This document shows positions 26,277-35,640 of a stretch of 47,921 bases of DNA, one piece after another. Position 1 is the stretch's first letter. Every line of letters starts with the position of its first letter. Source of the stretch: an uncultured Methylomonas sp. (GTDB lineage Bacteria > Pseudomonadota > Gammaproteobacteria > Methylococcales > Methylomonadaceae); NCBI GenBank assembly GCA_936941155.1, contig CAKZJE010000101.1, positions 1-47,921 on the forward strand, written 5' to 3'. The notes beneath the pieces were generated by a model. That model ran no database searches. It saw only the letters and a list, made by a program, of their open reading frames with translations, and was not told the origin of the DNA. A program made the position numbers and the translations under genes.

Positions 26277-27268
26277 AGTTTATCCTGATAAATGGGCAGA
26301 ATTTCCGCAGATAAATACGCATAAAAATCAGCCAGTTCTGGATATTTTTGACAAACCTGCACCACATAATTCATGGTGCGAGGAATATCTTTTAAATAAC
26401 CGGATTTGCCATCACGCAAATTTAAACGGGCAAAAATGCCAATCGCTTTTAAATGCCGTTGCAATCCCATTAAATCAAACCAGCGATTAAATTGTGCTAA
26501 CGAACATTCCACTAACCCCGCAGCCGTTAAACGCTGAAAATAATCAGCAATCCATTCATCTAATTGCGGTTGCGTCCAAGAAATATAACAATCGCGCAAT
26601 AATGAAACCAAATCATAAGTAATTGCGCCAATCACGGCATCTTGAAAATCAATCACGCCGGGCGCGGCATTTTCCTGATACATCAAATTGCGCGAGTGAT
26701 AATCACGGTGCACGCAGACTTGCGGTTGTTCTAATGCGGAGGCGATGAGAAATTGGTTTAAAGACGCTTGCAGGCTGGCAGGCACTGATTTTCCTAAAAG
26801 TTTTTCTGCAAACCATTCATAAAACAAGGTGAGTTCGCGCGTCAATAACGCCTCGTCATAATGCGGCAAATCCGATGTTGTTGTGCAAGTGTTGGTTTGC
26901 AATTTCAGCAATTCTGCTAACGCACTTTGATAAAGCGTACTGGCATTGGTGGATGTAAGTTGGTCTAACAGATTTTGTGAGCCGAAATCATCCAGCAATA
27001 AAAATCCTTGCGTTAAATTTTGCTGATGCACACGCGGCACATTCACTTGTGATTTTTCCAGCAAACGCGCGACTTTTAAAAACGGTGCAACATCTTCCAA
27101 ATCGGGTGGCGCGTCCATGACAATCTGTTGCCCTTGGGTGTGCGTCACTCTAAAATAACGCCTGAAACTCGCATCACTGGAGGCCGGTTGAAAATTGTTA
27201 ATCTCTAAACCGAGGTCGTCGGTTAGCCAATCTTGAATTAATTTTGCACGAATATCGGGAGTTGTCAT
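26273..27268 (-). CDS. amgK: N-acetylmuramate/N-acetylglucosamine kinase AmgK
   Basis: 331 aa aminoglycoside phosphotransferase-fold kinase. Catalytic loop CVHRDYHSRNLM (about 198-209), metal-binding VIDFQDAVIG (about 217-226), and an N-terminal lobe with SDASFRRYFRV. It phosphorylates the anomeric position of recovered MurNAc in wall recycling. It is followed by overlapping murU. The 109 bp upstream is shared with lptD in the opposite direction and contains a TAAAATGC/GCATTTTA hairpin at 27313-27334. Confidence 0.92.
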   Translation of the reverse strand: MTTPDIRAKLIQDWLTDDLGLEINNFQPASSDASFRRYFRVTHTQGQQIVMDAPPDLEDVAPFLKVARLLEKSQVNVPRVHQQNLTQGFLLLDDFGSQNLLDQLTSTNASTLYQSALAELLKLQTNTCTTTSDLPHYDEALLTRELTLFYEWFAEKLLGKSVPASLQASLNQFLIASALEQPQVCVHRDYHSRNLMYQENAAPGVIDFQDAVIGAITYDLVSLLRDCYISWTQPQLDEWIADYFQRLTAAGLVECSLAQFNRWFDLMGLQRHLKAIGIFARLNLRDGKSGYLKDIPRTMNYVVQVCQKYPELADFYAYLSAEILPIYQDKL

Positions 27269-27377
27269 GGACGCTAAGACTTTTAATTGTAAAGGGATAA
27301 GGAAAATTAAGGTAAAATGCTGTTCTGCATTTTATTCGATTTTCTAGTTATTAAGCCACTAAACTCACTTTAGCAAT

Positions 27378-30224
27378 ATGTCCCGTCACTTCTTTCTGGT
27401 ATTTTTATCTTTGTATGCTGAAATTAATCTTGCTGCGGCTAATGATTGGAACTGCGAAAAAAATGAGGCGGGCGAATGGTCGTGCGTAACGCAACTTCCT
27501 CCTGGGCAGGTTAAAAAACAACCTTCTGCTGCTGTAAAAACAGAGCCGTCTGTTCCGAAAGTGATTATAAAACCTACGCCAGTAGCAAAAACAGTGGAAA
27601 ATCCCCCCGCGCCTGTTGTTGAGGTTGAGAAAGTTGAAACGCCTGTCGCTCCAGTAGTTCCAATAGTTCCGGTTAATACGGAAGTTCCTGAGATTAAAAA
27701 CGAGCAAGTTGAAAAAGAAATCCCCGCGCCTAAAAGTGACAGCGTGAAAACGACGAAAACTCTGGCACAACCGCTGCCTGTGATTATTCCGAAAATGGTC
27801 GAGGGACAATCTCCCGTGCCGATTTCACCGAAAGCTGTTTCCTCTGTAGTGAGCAATCCTGTGCCAGAAGGTTGGACATGTGCCGCAAATAAAGTGAGTT
27901 CAACATGGGATTGTAATTTAGTCGGGGCAAACCCTAAAGGTGAAACCAAACTGGTCAGCGATGATGAAAATGCTTATCGGTTGGTTGATCCTGCGTTTAA
28001 TTCCACCCAAGAACGTGCGTTTAAAAATTTACAAAAAGAATTTCCGTTTGATCCTTGGCAACAATGTGCCGCACCGCGTCAACCTAAACAAAAGTTAGTG
28101 CCGAAAAAAGATTTACGAGCCACGACACCTTTAGAAATTGAATCTGATTATTCAGAAGTTTTTGATAAAGAAATCAGTAGCTTTACAGGGAATGTTGAAA
28201 TCCATCGTGCCGATCAGCATTTGTTAGCGGATATGGCAAGTTACGATAGCAAAGCCGATATTATGGATACGCAAGGCAATGTTTATTACAGCGAAGATGG
28301 TTTGGCGTTATTTAGTAATTCTGCTTCTTTGCAATTAGCCGCCGATAAAGCGGTGTTAAGAAATGTGCTGTTTGAGTCGTTATCAGGGCCTTTTCGTGGT
28401 AGTGCGCAAGTTTTTTATAAAGATAGCAAAGACTTATCGCATTATAATGATGCCGCTTACACCAGTTGCCGTCCGGGTAATCAAGATTGGGTGATGCACA
28501 CCGAGCGATTAAAACTCAATAAAGAAAGCGGTATAGGTTCAGCAACCAATGCGTGGCTAGAGTTTAAAGGCTTGCCGATTATCTATACACCTTATATGAA
28601 CTTCCCAATAGACGACAGACGCACCTCTGGCTTTTTGCCGCCATCATGGGGCAGTACGTCTCGCAGTGGCTTTCAATTAACTTTGCCATTTTATTGGAAT
28701 ATTGCGCCAAATTATGACGCAGTGTTAAAACCTCGTTATTTGCAACGACGCGGCGTGTTATTGGCAGCTGATGCGCGTTATTTAACTGAAATGACACAAG
28801 GTTCAGCAGCAATCGAATACATGCCTTACGATGACTTGCGTAAAACGGCACGTTTTTTTGGCTCGCTGAAAAACAACACTACATTTTTACCAAACTTAAC
28901 CACAGACGCTGATTTAAACTTTATTTCAGATCGCGATTATTTATACGAGTTAGGTAGCGCGTTAAATGTTTCAGATAGACGCTATATCAAAAGCCGCGCG
29001 AATCTGAATTACAATTTGGAAGGATTGTCTTTTTTAGCGCAAGTTGAACGTTATCAAATTATTGATAACAGCATTGAGCGTCCGTATCAAAAAATTCCGC
29101 AACTGAATTTAGATTTGAATCATTCGTTTGACTCTATGCCGATTGATTTGACGATGAATAACGAATTTGTTTATTTTTATCGTACAGGTCGAGTGAGTGG
29201 ACAGCGTTTTAATACGAGACCGTCGATTGCTTTTCCACTGAGCAGCAGCGGTGTTTTTGCGACACCTAAATTGTCGTTGCAACACAGTCAATATTTATTA
29301 TCAAACCAAAATCCCGGCTTATCAAACACCATTAGCCGCACCTTGCCGATTGCATCACTTGATGCTGGTTTTGTTTTAGAACAACCTTTTCAAATTGGCA
29401 ACAGTTCGTTTTTGCACACCATAGAGCCACGCGCTTTTTATCTGTATGTGCCACGCAGCAATCAAGATAATATTCCGATATTTGATACCACCTTTTATGA
29501 TTTTACCTTTGGGAGTTTGTTCCGCGAAAACCGTTTTAGTGGTAACGATAGAATCCAAGATGCCAATCAAGTTTCTTTAGCCTTAACCACGCGCTTGCTC
29601 GATGCAAAAACCGGATTGGAATATGCAAAGCTAGGTTTAGGCGAAATTCTGTACTTTTCAGATAGAAAAGTGACTTTGCCCGGATTTGCACCAGAAACCA
29701 ATCGCTTATCCAGTTTTGTTGCCGAATTAACCGGCAATTTTAACGACAATCTGTCCTATGCTACAGGAACACAATGGGATCCGCACAGCAATCAGTTTAC
29801 TCGTGCCAGTGCGCGTTTGCAGTATGCAGAAAACAACGACAAAGTGTTTAATGTAGGGTATTTGTATCGGCAAAATACCCCAGAGCCCAATCAAACCGTG
29901 CCAAATGGGATTGCGCAAACTGATGTTTCATTTCATTGGCCTGTCTATGATGATTGGTATTTAATGGGGCGGTGGCTGTACGCGCTCAACTATAACGCCA
30001 CCAAAGAAAGCTTTATTGGTTTGGAAAAAGACAGCTGCTGCTGGCGATTTAGTATTATCGGACGACGTTACTCCAATGCGTTAAGTAACACCGTACAATC
30101 GCAATTACAAACCGGTATCTTTGTGCAATTAGAACTCAAAGGCTTAGGTAGCTTTGGTGATAAAGTCGATCAATTCTTGGAAAATAATATCTCTGGCTAT
30201 TTAAGTCCTCATACAAATGATTAA
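27378..30224 (+). CDS. lptD: LPS-assembly outer membrane protein LptD
   Basis: 948 aa, longer than E. coli LptD (784) because of a Val/Pro/Lys-rich low-complexity stretch (about 40-155). After a signal peptide come two short Trp/Cys segments (DWNCEKN-EWSC near 23-36; GWTCAAN-TWDC near 165-178), then the OstA/LptA-like jellyroll (about 250-350), then the barrel with FRGSAQVFYKDSKDLSHYNDA-type start and a vicinal C887-C888 pair for the essential disulfides. It inserts LPS into the outer leaflet with LptE. The ATG has no evident Shine-Dalgarno. It is followed by surA, which overlaps by 8 bp. Confidence 0.95.
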   Translation: MSRHFFLVFLSLYAEINLAAANDWNCEKNEAGEWSCVTQLPPGQVKKQPSAAVKTEPSVPKVIIKPTPVAKTVENPPAPVVEVEKVETPVAPVVPIVPVNTEVPEIKNEQVEKEIPAPKSDSVKTTKTLAQPLPVIIPKMVEGQSPVPISPKAVSSVVSNPVPEGWTCAANKVSSTWDCNLVGANPKGETKLVSDDENAYRLVDPAFNSTQERAFKNLQKEFPFDPWQQCAAPRQPKQKLVPKKDLRATTPLEIESDYSEVFDKEISSFTGNVEIHRADQHLLADMASYDSKADIMDTQGNVYYSEDGLALFSNSASLQLAADKAVLRNVLFESLSGPFRGSAQVFYKDSKDLSHYNDAAYTSCRPGNQDWVMHTERLKLNKESGIGSATNAWLEFKGLPIIYTPYMNFPIDDRRTSGFLPPSWGSTSRSGFQLTLPFYWNIAPNYDAVLKPRYLQRRGVLLAADARYLTEMTQGSAAIEYMPYDDLRKTARFFGSLKNNTTFLPNLTTDADLNFISDRDYLYELGSALNVSDRRYIKSRANLNYNLEGLSFLAQVERYQIIDNSIERPYQKIPQLNLDLNHSFDSMPIDLTMNNEFVYFYRTGRVSGQRFNTRPSIAFPLSSSGVFATPKLSLQHSQYLLSNQNPGLSNTISRTLPIASLDAGFVLEQPFQIGNSSFLHTIEPRAFYLYVPRSNQDNIPIFDTTFYDFTFGSLFRENRFSGNDRIQDANQVSLALTTRLLDAKTGLEYAKLGLGEILYFSDRKVTLPGFAPETNRLSSFVAELTGNFNDNLSYATGTQWDPHSNQFTRASARLQYAENNDKVFNVGYLYRQNTPEPNQTVPNGIAQTDVSFHWPVYDDWYLMGRWLYALNYNATKESFIGLEKDSCCWRFSIIGRRYSNALSNTVQSQLQTGIFVQLELKGLGSFGDKVDQFLENNISGYLSPHTND

Positions 30225-31527
30225 ACAAAACATGATGCAAAAAATTATTCTAGGCTTGAGTCTACTCTTTGTACTTATCAGCCCAGCGTTACGGGCAGAA
30301 ACTTTAGACCGAATCGTAGCAATCGTTGAAGATGATGTGATACTTGAAAGTGAGTTAATGCAAGAAGCTACGTCTGTTGCCAGAAAACTGCAAGCCAATC
30401 ACGTTACGCTGCCGCCAAGTAATGTGTTAAAAAGACAAATTTTGGAACGGATGATTGTACAAAAGTTGCAACGCCAAATAGCAGAAAAATCCGGTGCGCA
30501 AGTTAGCGAAGAAATGCTGCAAAATGCCATTGCGGAAATTGCGCATAATAACAAAATGACACCAGCGCAGTTTAGAGCCAATCTGGATAAGCAGGGGATT
30601 AACTATAAACAGTTTTCACAGTCGATCAGTAACGAAATTATTGTGAATCAAATGCGCAGCCGAGAAATTGGCAGCCGCATTAAAGTCACAGACAATGAAA
30701 TCAATCATTACATTGAAACGCATAGCAACATCAATGACAATGACAGCTATCATTTAGGACATATTTTGATTGCTTTGCCTGAAACCGCTTCTGCCAAAGC
30801 CATTCAAAAAGCGAAAGAGCAAGCGGTGAATATCGTTGCTAAACTGCGGAAAGGGCAAGACTTTAGGGAATTAGCCATGAGCTCTTCTGATGATGAGCAA
30901 GCCTTAAAAGGCGGTGATTTAGGGTGGCGCAGTGCAGGGGAAATTCCAACTTTGTTTGCAGATATTGTCACTAAAATGCAGCCGGGGGATATTGCAGAAC
31001 CGATTAGAAGCCCTAGTGGATTTCATATTGTTAAATTGCTGGAAGCTAAAGGCAGTTTAAAAATGGATGAAAAACACAGCACCACCAAAACCAAAGCGCG
31101 GCATATTCTGATTAAAACCAATGAAATCATCAATGATGATGAGGCGAAGAAAAAATTACTCGCTCTCAAGCTGCGTTTAAAAGACGGTGATGATTTTGCA
31201 GTGCTTGCTAGAGGCAATTCTGATGATAAAGCTTCTGCTTTAAAAGGTGGCGATTTAGGCTGGGTAACACCCGGAGCATTAGTGCCTCCTTTTGAAGAAG
31301 CCATGAATAGATTAACGCTTAATCAAGTGAGTGATCCTGTTCAAACTCAATTTGGGTGGCATATTATTCAAGTCATAGAACGCGAAAAACAAGATAACAG
31401 CACTGAGTTTAAAAAAAGCAAAGTGGCTGAAGAAATTCGGCGACGTAAAATAGAAGAAGAAACAGAGCTGTGGTTACGCCGCTTGCGTGATGAGGCTTAT
31501 GTGGATATTAATAAAGATAGATTATAA
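30217..31527 (+). CDS. surA: Periplasmic chaperone/peptidyl-prolyl isomerase SurA
   Basis: 436 aa. Signal peptide to about residue 27 (ALRA), N-terminal chaperone domain (28-170), two parvulin domains (about 172-280 and 289-392, each with the GGDLGW motif) and a C-terminal helix rich in Arg/Glu. It escorts outer membrane proteins, LptD above all, to the Bam complex. It overlaps the end of lptD, so the two are made together. An internal in-frame ATG (MMQK) a few codons in is an equally possible start. Confidence 0.95.
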   Translation: MIKQNMMQKIILGLSLLFVLISPALRAETLDRIVAIVEDDVILESELMQEATSVARKLQANHVTLPPSNVLKRQILERMIVQKLQRQIAEKSGAQVSEEMLQNAIAEIAHNNKMTPAQFRANLDKQGINYKQFSQSISNEIIVNQMRSREIGSRIKVTDNEINHYIETHSNINDNDSYHLGHILIALPETASAKAIQKAKEQAVNIVAKLRKGQDFRELAMSSSDDEQALKGGDLGWRSAGEIPTLFADIVTKMQPGDIAEPIRSPSGFHIVKLLEAKGSLKMDEKHSTTKTKARHILIKTNEIINDDEAKKKLLALKLRLKDGDDFAVLARGNSDDKASALKGGDLGWVTPGALVPPFEEAMNRLTLNQVSDPVQTQFGWHIIQVIEREKQDNSTEFKKSKVAEEIRRRKIEEETELWLRRLRDEAYVDINKDRL

Positions 31528-31547
31528 AAATTAAACATTTAACGAAA

Positions 31548-32117
31548 ATGGATTTAACAGCACCAGCACAACAGTCTTTTTCAAAAAAAGAGCTTAAATT
31601 TAAAAGCCGTATCGAAAAAGTATTAGCAACTCAAGATGTAACATTACAACGGCAATTCATTGAGCGTGTTGCACAGCAGTTAGGCGTTGAGTTAATTGAT
31701 TGTGCGGCTGCGTTGGTGTTATTAAGTCAATCTAACTTATATCACGCTTTAGAAGAGTTGCCTGCGAAAAAGCCGGCAGAGATGATTCCGGCACCGCCTA
31801 AATTAGAATCTGTTTTTTTACGTCCTATTCCACCGCCTAAAATGGTTCGTTATCGGATTGATGTGGGACAAAAACACAATATTAGCCTTGAAGAGATTAA
31901 AAATGTGTTTATTGAAGAGGCGGGAGTCGATAAAAGAATGATTGGTGAAGTCGATATTCGTTTTCACTACAGTATTATTGAATTGCCAGAAGGAATGCCG
32001 ACGGACATTTATCAATTATTAACCACTGTTTCTATTCAAGAACAAAAACTCAATATTAAACGCTTAAAACACCGCGACAGACATTCGTCATATCCGCAAC
32101 GAAAAAACAAAAATTAA
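31548..32117 (+). CDS. Stand-alone DbpA-type RNA-binding domain protein
   Basis: 189 aa. Residues about 100-172 match the DbpA/CsdA RNA-binding fold of DEAD-box helicases: YRIDVGQKHNISLEEIK, IGEVDIRFHYSIIELPEGM and INIKRL-type final strand (here LNIKRL). The first 75 residues form an acidic-basic helical domain like the segment that precedes this fold in CsdA-like helicases, but no helicase core is present upstream. Basic tail RHRDRHSSYPQRKNKN. It is 20 bp after surA on the same strand, so it may ride on the lptD operon. It may bind structured RNA; the target is unknown. Confidence 0.75.
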   Translation: MDLTAPAQQSFSKKELKFKSRIEKVLATQDVTLQRQFIERVAQQLGVELIDCAAALVLLSQSNLYHALEELPAKKPAEMIPAPPKLESVFLRPIPPPKMVRYRIDVGQKHNISLEEIKNVFIEEAGVDKRMIGEVDIRFHYSIIELPEGMPTDIYQLLTTVSIQEQKLNIKRLKHRDRHSSYPQRKNKN

Positions 32118-32388
32118 CAGCAAAAGTTTTAGAATATTTTGGAGTGCAAGCTTTGCTTGCGATGTCAGGCAGAACCTGAGTCTCTTAAAGTCGATGATGT
32201 TCTGAAACTTAAGTTTAGAAACTCAATCTATTTTTAAAATCATTCATTTTAGGAAAGTTAAAACAAACAACTTTAAAATTGATTTTTTTAACAGACGTAG
32301 TGCAAACAATAGAAGTATCTCTCGCTTTTTAGGGAAACCTAAAAAGAACATTTCTGATAAGTAAACAAAACTCAAGAGGCTTAAAACA
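32118..32388. other. Intergenic region before trkA, with double-hairpin repeat
   Basis: 271 bp. Positions 32128-32184 hold TTTTAGAATATTTTGGAGTG then GCAAGCTTTGCTTGC and a decayed TCAGGCAGAACCTGA hairpin, the GGAGTGCAAGC family. The rest is AT-rich. AAGAGG at 32374-32379 is the Shine-Dalgarno for the TTG start of trkA. Confidence 0.7.
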
Positions 32389-33783
32389 TTGAAAATCATT
32401 ATTTTAGGAGCTGGTCGGGTCGGTACTTCAGTTGCTGAAAACCTAGTCGGAGAAGCAAATGATATTACAGTGGTGGATATTGATGAGGTGAGTTTAGATA
32501 AACTGCAAAGTAGGCTCGATTTAAAAACCATTACTGGCAACGCTTCTCATCCACAAACCTTGCAACAAGCGGGTGCGGAAAGTGCCGATTTATTGCTGGC
32601 AGTAACGCAAAGTGATGAAATCAATTTAGTCGCTTGCAAACTGGCTGCTACTTTGTTTAATACCCCCACTAAAATCGCTCGTATTCGCCAAGCCAATTAT
32701 TTGGCACATCCTGAAATTTTTTCCCCAACCAACTTTAATGTTGATTTCACAATTTGCCCTGAACAAATTCTCACCGATTACATTAAAAAACTCATTGATG
32801 TGCCAGAAGCTTTGCAAGTGTTGGATTTTGCGGGTGGATTGGTCAAATTAGTTGCGGTACGAGTACGCGCCGATGGGCAATTAGTAGGGCGTGAATTGCA
32901 ACATATTCGTGAAACCATGCCCGATGTTGATACGCGCGTGGTTGCTATTTTTAGATTGAATCGCCCCATAAAACCAAAATCTGACACAGTGATTGAAGAA
33001 GGGGATGAAGTTTTTTTTATTGCTGCGAAAGAAGACATCAAAAGCGTGATGAAACAGCTGAAAAAAATGGAAAAACCGATTAAGCGGATTATGTTGGCTG
33101 GCGGCGGTAATATAGGCAGTCGTCTTGCGCAAGCGATTGAGAAAAAATATCAAGTTAAATTGATTGATTTGAATAAGGAAAGTTGTCAACGCTTAGCGCA
33201 GCAACTTTCTAATACCTTGGTTTTACAGGGAAATGTGACGGATGAAAAACTTTTAATTGATGAAAATGTTGATGAAATGGATTTGTTTTGTGCATTAACC
33301 AATGATGACGAAGACAATATTATGTCTGCTTTACTAGCAAAAAGACTGGGTGCACGAAAAGTGATTATTTTGGTGAATCGCGGCATTTATGTTGATTTGA
33401 TTCAAGGCGGTGAAATTGATATTGCAATTTCACCTGCGGAGGCAACCATAGGCTCGCTATTAACGCATGTGCGACAAGCGGATGTTACGGTAGTGCATTC
33501 ATTGCGACGCGGCGCAGCCGAAGCTTTGGAGTTGGTAGTGCATGGTGACACGCAATCCTCCAAAGTGGTTGGCAAACGAATTGATGAAATAGATTTTCCT
33601 GAAGATGTCACGGTTGGAGCGATTGTGCGTAATCGAGGTAAGGATAAGAGCAAAAGTGAAGTATTGATTACTCACCATGACACGGTTATTGAAGCAGGCG
33701 ACCATGTGATTGTGTTTGTGATTGGCAAAGTGAATATTCCAAAAGTTGAAAAGTTGTTTCAAGTTTCAACCGGGGTTTTTTAA
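32389..33783 (+). CDS. trkA: Trk potassium uptake regulatory subunit TrkA
   Basis: 464 aa, start TTG with AAGAGG nine bases upstream; no ATG fits the conserved KIIILGAG N-terminus. It has two tandem RCK units, each with a Rossmann nucleotide loop (LGAGRVGTSVAENL at 6-19 and AGGGNIGSRLAQ near 240) and a C-terminal TrkA_C subdomain. NAD(H) and ATP/ADP binding gates the TrkH channel from the cytoplasmic face. trkH starts directly at the next base after its stop. Confidence 0.96.
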   Translation: MKIIILGAGRVGTSVAENLVGEANDITVVDIDEVSLDKLQSRLDLKTITGNASHPQTLQQAGAESADLLLAVTQSDEINLVACKLAATLFNTPTKIARIRQANYLAHPEIFSPTNFNVDFTICPEQILTDYIKKLIDVPEALQVLDFAGGLVKLVAVRVRADGQLVGRELQHIRETMPDVDTRVVAIFRLNRPIKPKSDTVIEEGDEVFFIAAKEDIKSVMKQLKKMEKPIKRIMLAGGGNIGSRLAQAIEKKYQVKLIDLNKESCQRLAQQLSNTLVLQGNVTDEKLLIDENVDEMDLFCALTNDDEDNIMSALLAKRLGARKVIILVNRGIYVDLIQGGEIDIAISPAEATIGSLLTHVRQADVTVVHSLRRGAAEALELVVHGDTQSSKVVGKRIDEIDFPEDVTVGAIVRNRGKDKSKSEVLITHHDTVIEAGDHVIVFVIGKVNIPKVEKLFQVSTGVF

Positions 33784-35247
33784 ATGCACAAAATTCTGCC
33801 GGTTGTGAATGTATTAAGTAAAATTTTGATGGTTTTTAGCTTCTGTTATCTGCTGCCGATTGTGACCTCTTTTATTTATGAAGAACACAGTCATGAATAT
33901 TTCTTCAAATCATTTGCAATGACAGCAGGGCCTGGATATTTAATTTGGATATCAACACGGCGATTTCAACGTGAATTAAAAACCCGCGATGGCTTTTTAT
34001 TGGTGGTATTAACATGGATAGGCATGGCTGCGTTTTCCACCTTACCGCTGATGTACGCTAATTCTGATTTATCTTTCACTGATGCTTTTTTTGAAACCAT
34101 GTCAGGCTTAACTACAACTGGCGCGACTGTCTTAAGTGGATTGGATAATTTACCTAAAGCAATCAATTTATGGCGGCATGAACTGGTTTGGGTTGGCGGA
34201 ATGGGAATTTTGGTATTGGTTGTGGCTATTTTGCCGTTATTAGGCGTAGGAGGAATGCAGTTATATAAAGCTGAAACACCAGGCCCTATGAAAGACAATA
34301 AACTCACGCCTCGGATTACCGAAACGGCCAAAAACTTATGGTTGGTGTATTTTGGCATTACAGTGCTGTGTATTATTAGTTTGAAAATTGCAGGAATGGA
34401 TTGGTTTGATAGCATCTGCCATGCTTTTGCAACAATGGGATTAGGCGGTTTTTCTACTCATGATGCTAGCATTAGTTTTTTTAAATCTATTGGTATCGAA
34501 ATAGTGCTGATTATTTTTATGCTAATTTCCGCTATGAATTTTGCCACGCATTTTTTAGCGGTTCGAGCGCGTAGTTTTTCAATTTATAAATCAGACATTG
34601 AAGGATTAATGTTTTTAAAAGTGATTTTTATCAGTATTTTAGGTGTTACTCTATTTTTGTATGTATCAGGAACTTACACAGATTTTTGGTTGGCTCTACG
34701 GGATGTCTCGTTTAACTTGGTTTCAATCGCCACCGACTGTGGATTTATGAGTGTAGATTATGGCAATGACAAATGGCCGATTGCAGCACCTTTGTGGATG
34801 TTATTTTTAAGCTGCATTGCAGCAAGCTCAGGCTCGACAGGTGGAGGCATCAAAATGATTAGAACAATGGTGCTTTACAAGCAAGGACAGCGAGAAATTG
34901 TGAAATTGTTACACCCTGCTATCGTTGATCCATTAAAAGTAGGCGAGCAGATTATTCCTAATAATGTTGTTTTTTCGGTGTTAGGGTTTATTTTTTTATA
35001 TTTTATCTGCGTTTTGATTTTGACTTTTTTACTGCTGGGCAGTCATCTTGATTTTATCTCTGCTTTCACAGCAATTATTGCTTGTATCAATAACGCAGGT
35101 CCCGGTTTAGGGGTCGTAGGCCCTGCAAACAATTTTGGCAGCTTAACGGATTTTCAAACTTGGGTTTGTAGTTTAGCAATGCTGTTAGGGCGATTGGAAA
35201 TATTCTCGTTATTGATTATTTTTACCCCAGCCTTTTGGCGAAAGTAA
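33784..35247 (+). CDS. trkH: Trk potassium uptake channel subunit TrkH
   Basis: 487 aa with four M1-P-M2 repeats. The filter-like turns are TTTGATV (about 113-119), TMGLGGFST (about 217-225), TDCGFMS (about 319-325) and NNAGPGLG (about 438-445), each with the glycine that lines the potassium path. About ten membrane helices. It imports K+ together with TrkA. Its ATG directly follows the trkA stop. Confidence 0.96.
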   Translation: MHKILPVVNVLSKILMVFSFCYLLPIVTSFIYEEHSHEYFFKSFAMTAGPGYLIWISTRRFQRELKTRDGFLLVVLTWIGMAAFSTLPLMYANSDLSFTDAFFETMSGLTTTGATVLSGLDNLPKAINLWRHELVWVGGMGILVLVVAILPLLGVGGMQLYKAETPGPMKDNKLTPRITETAKNLWLVYFGITVLCIISLKIAGMDWFDSICHAFATMGLGGFSTHDASISFFKSIGIEIVLIIFMLISAMNFATHFLAVRARSFSIYKSDIEGLMFLKVIFISILGVTLFLYVSGTYTDFWLALRDVSFNLVSIATDCGFMSVDYGNDKWPIAAPLWMLFLSCIAASSGSTGGGIKMIRTMVLYKQGQREIVKLLHPAIVDPLKVGEQIIPNNVVFSVLGFIFLYFICVLILTFLLLGSHLDFISAFTAIIACINNAGPGLGVVGPANNFGSLTDFQTWVCSLAMLLGRLEIFSLLIIFTPAFWRK

Positions 35248-35640
35248 GATAATCAAGACAAAAAAATCATAATTTTTTTATGAATAACAAATGGATAAGA
35301 TAAATAAGTTACTTTTAAATAGCTGCGATAAGACGATGACTTTTCTTGTTTACAATTGGTTAAAAATCTAAAAAATAACCATTTTTCGATAAATAACAGA
35401 CCAAGAAATTAAACAATAAAGTAAATTAAACAATCTTGTTCCTTTAAAAGTTGACTTTTAGGGCAAAATCATTCAATTTACGCAACTGGTGTGGCTTTCG
35501 GGAAAAATTCCTAATCGGAACAGCCCCTGAATATAAAACCACCCGCAACGCTTTAATACTAATTAGTTTTAAAAAAAATGATAACCATACTCTGTCTGAT
35601 TAACAGAAGTAGTAGGTTAAAACACTAAGGAGAAAAATAT
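35248..35640. promoter_or_regulatory. Long AT-rich leader upstream of xoxF
   Basis: 393 bp without a gene. It contains a 12-bp direct repeat AAATTAAACAAT (35406-35417 and 35423-35434, period 17), an inverted repeat TGGTTA/TAACCA (35357-35362, 35376-35381), a perfect ACTAATTAGT palindrome (35558-35567) and a TATAAA at 35531. No ideal -35/-10 pair is evident. AAGGAG at 35629-35634 is a strong Shine-Dalgarno. The length and repeats suit a regulated promoter, as expected for a lanthanide-responsive methanol dehydrogenase; the binding proteins are unknown. Confidence 0.5.
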
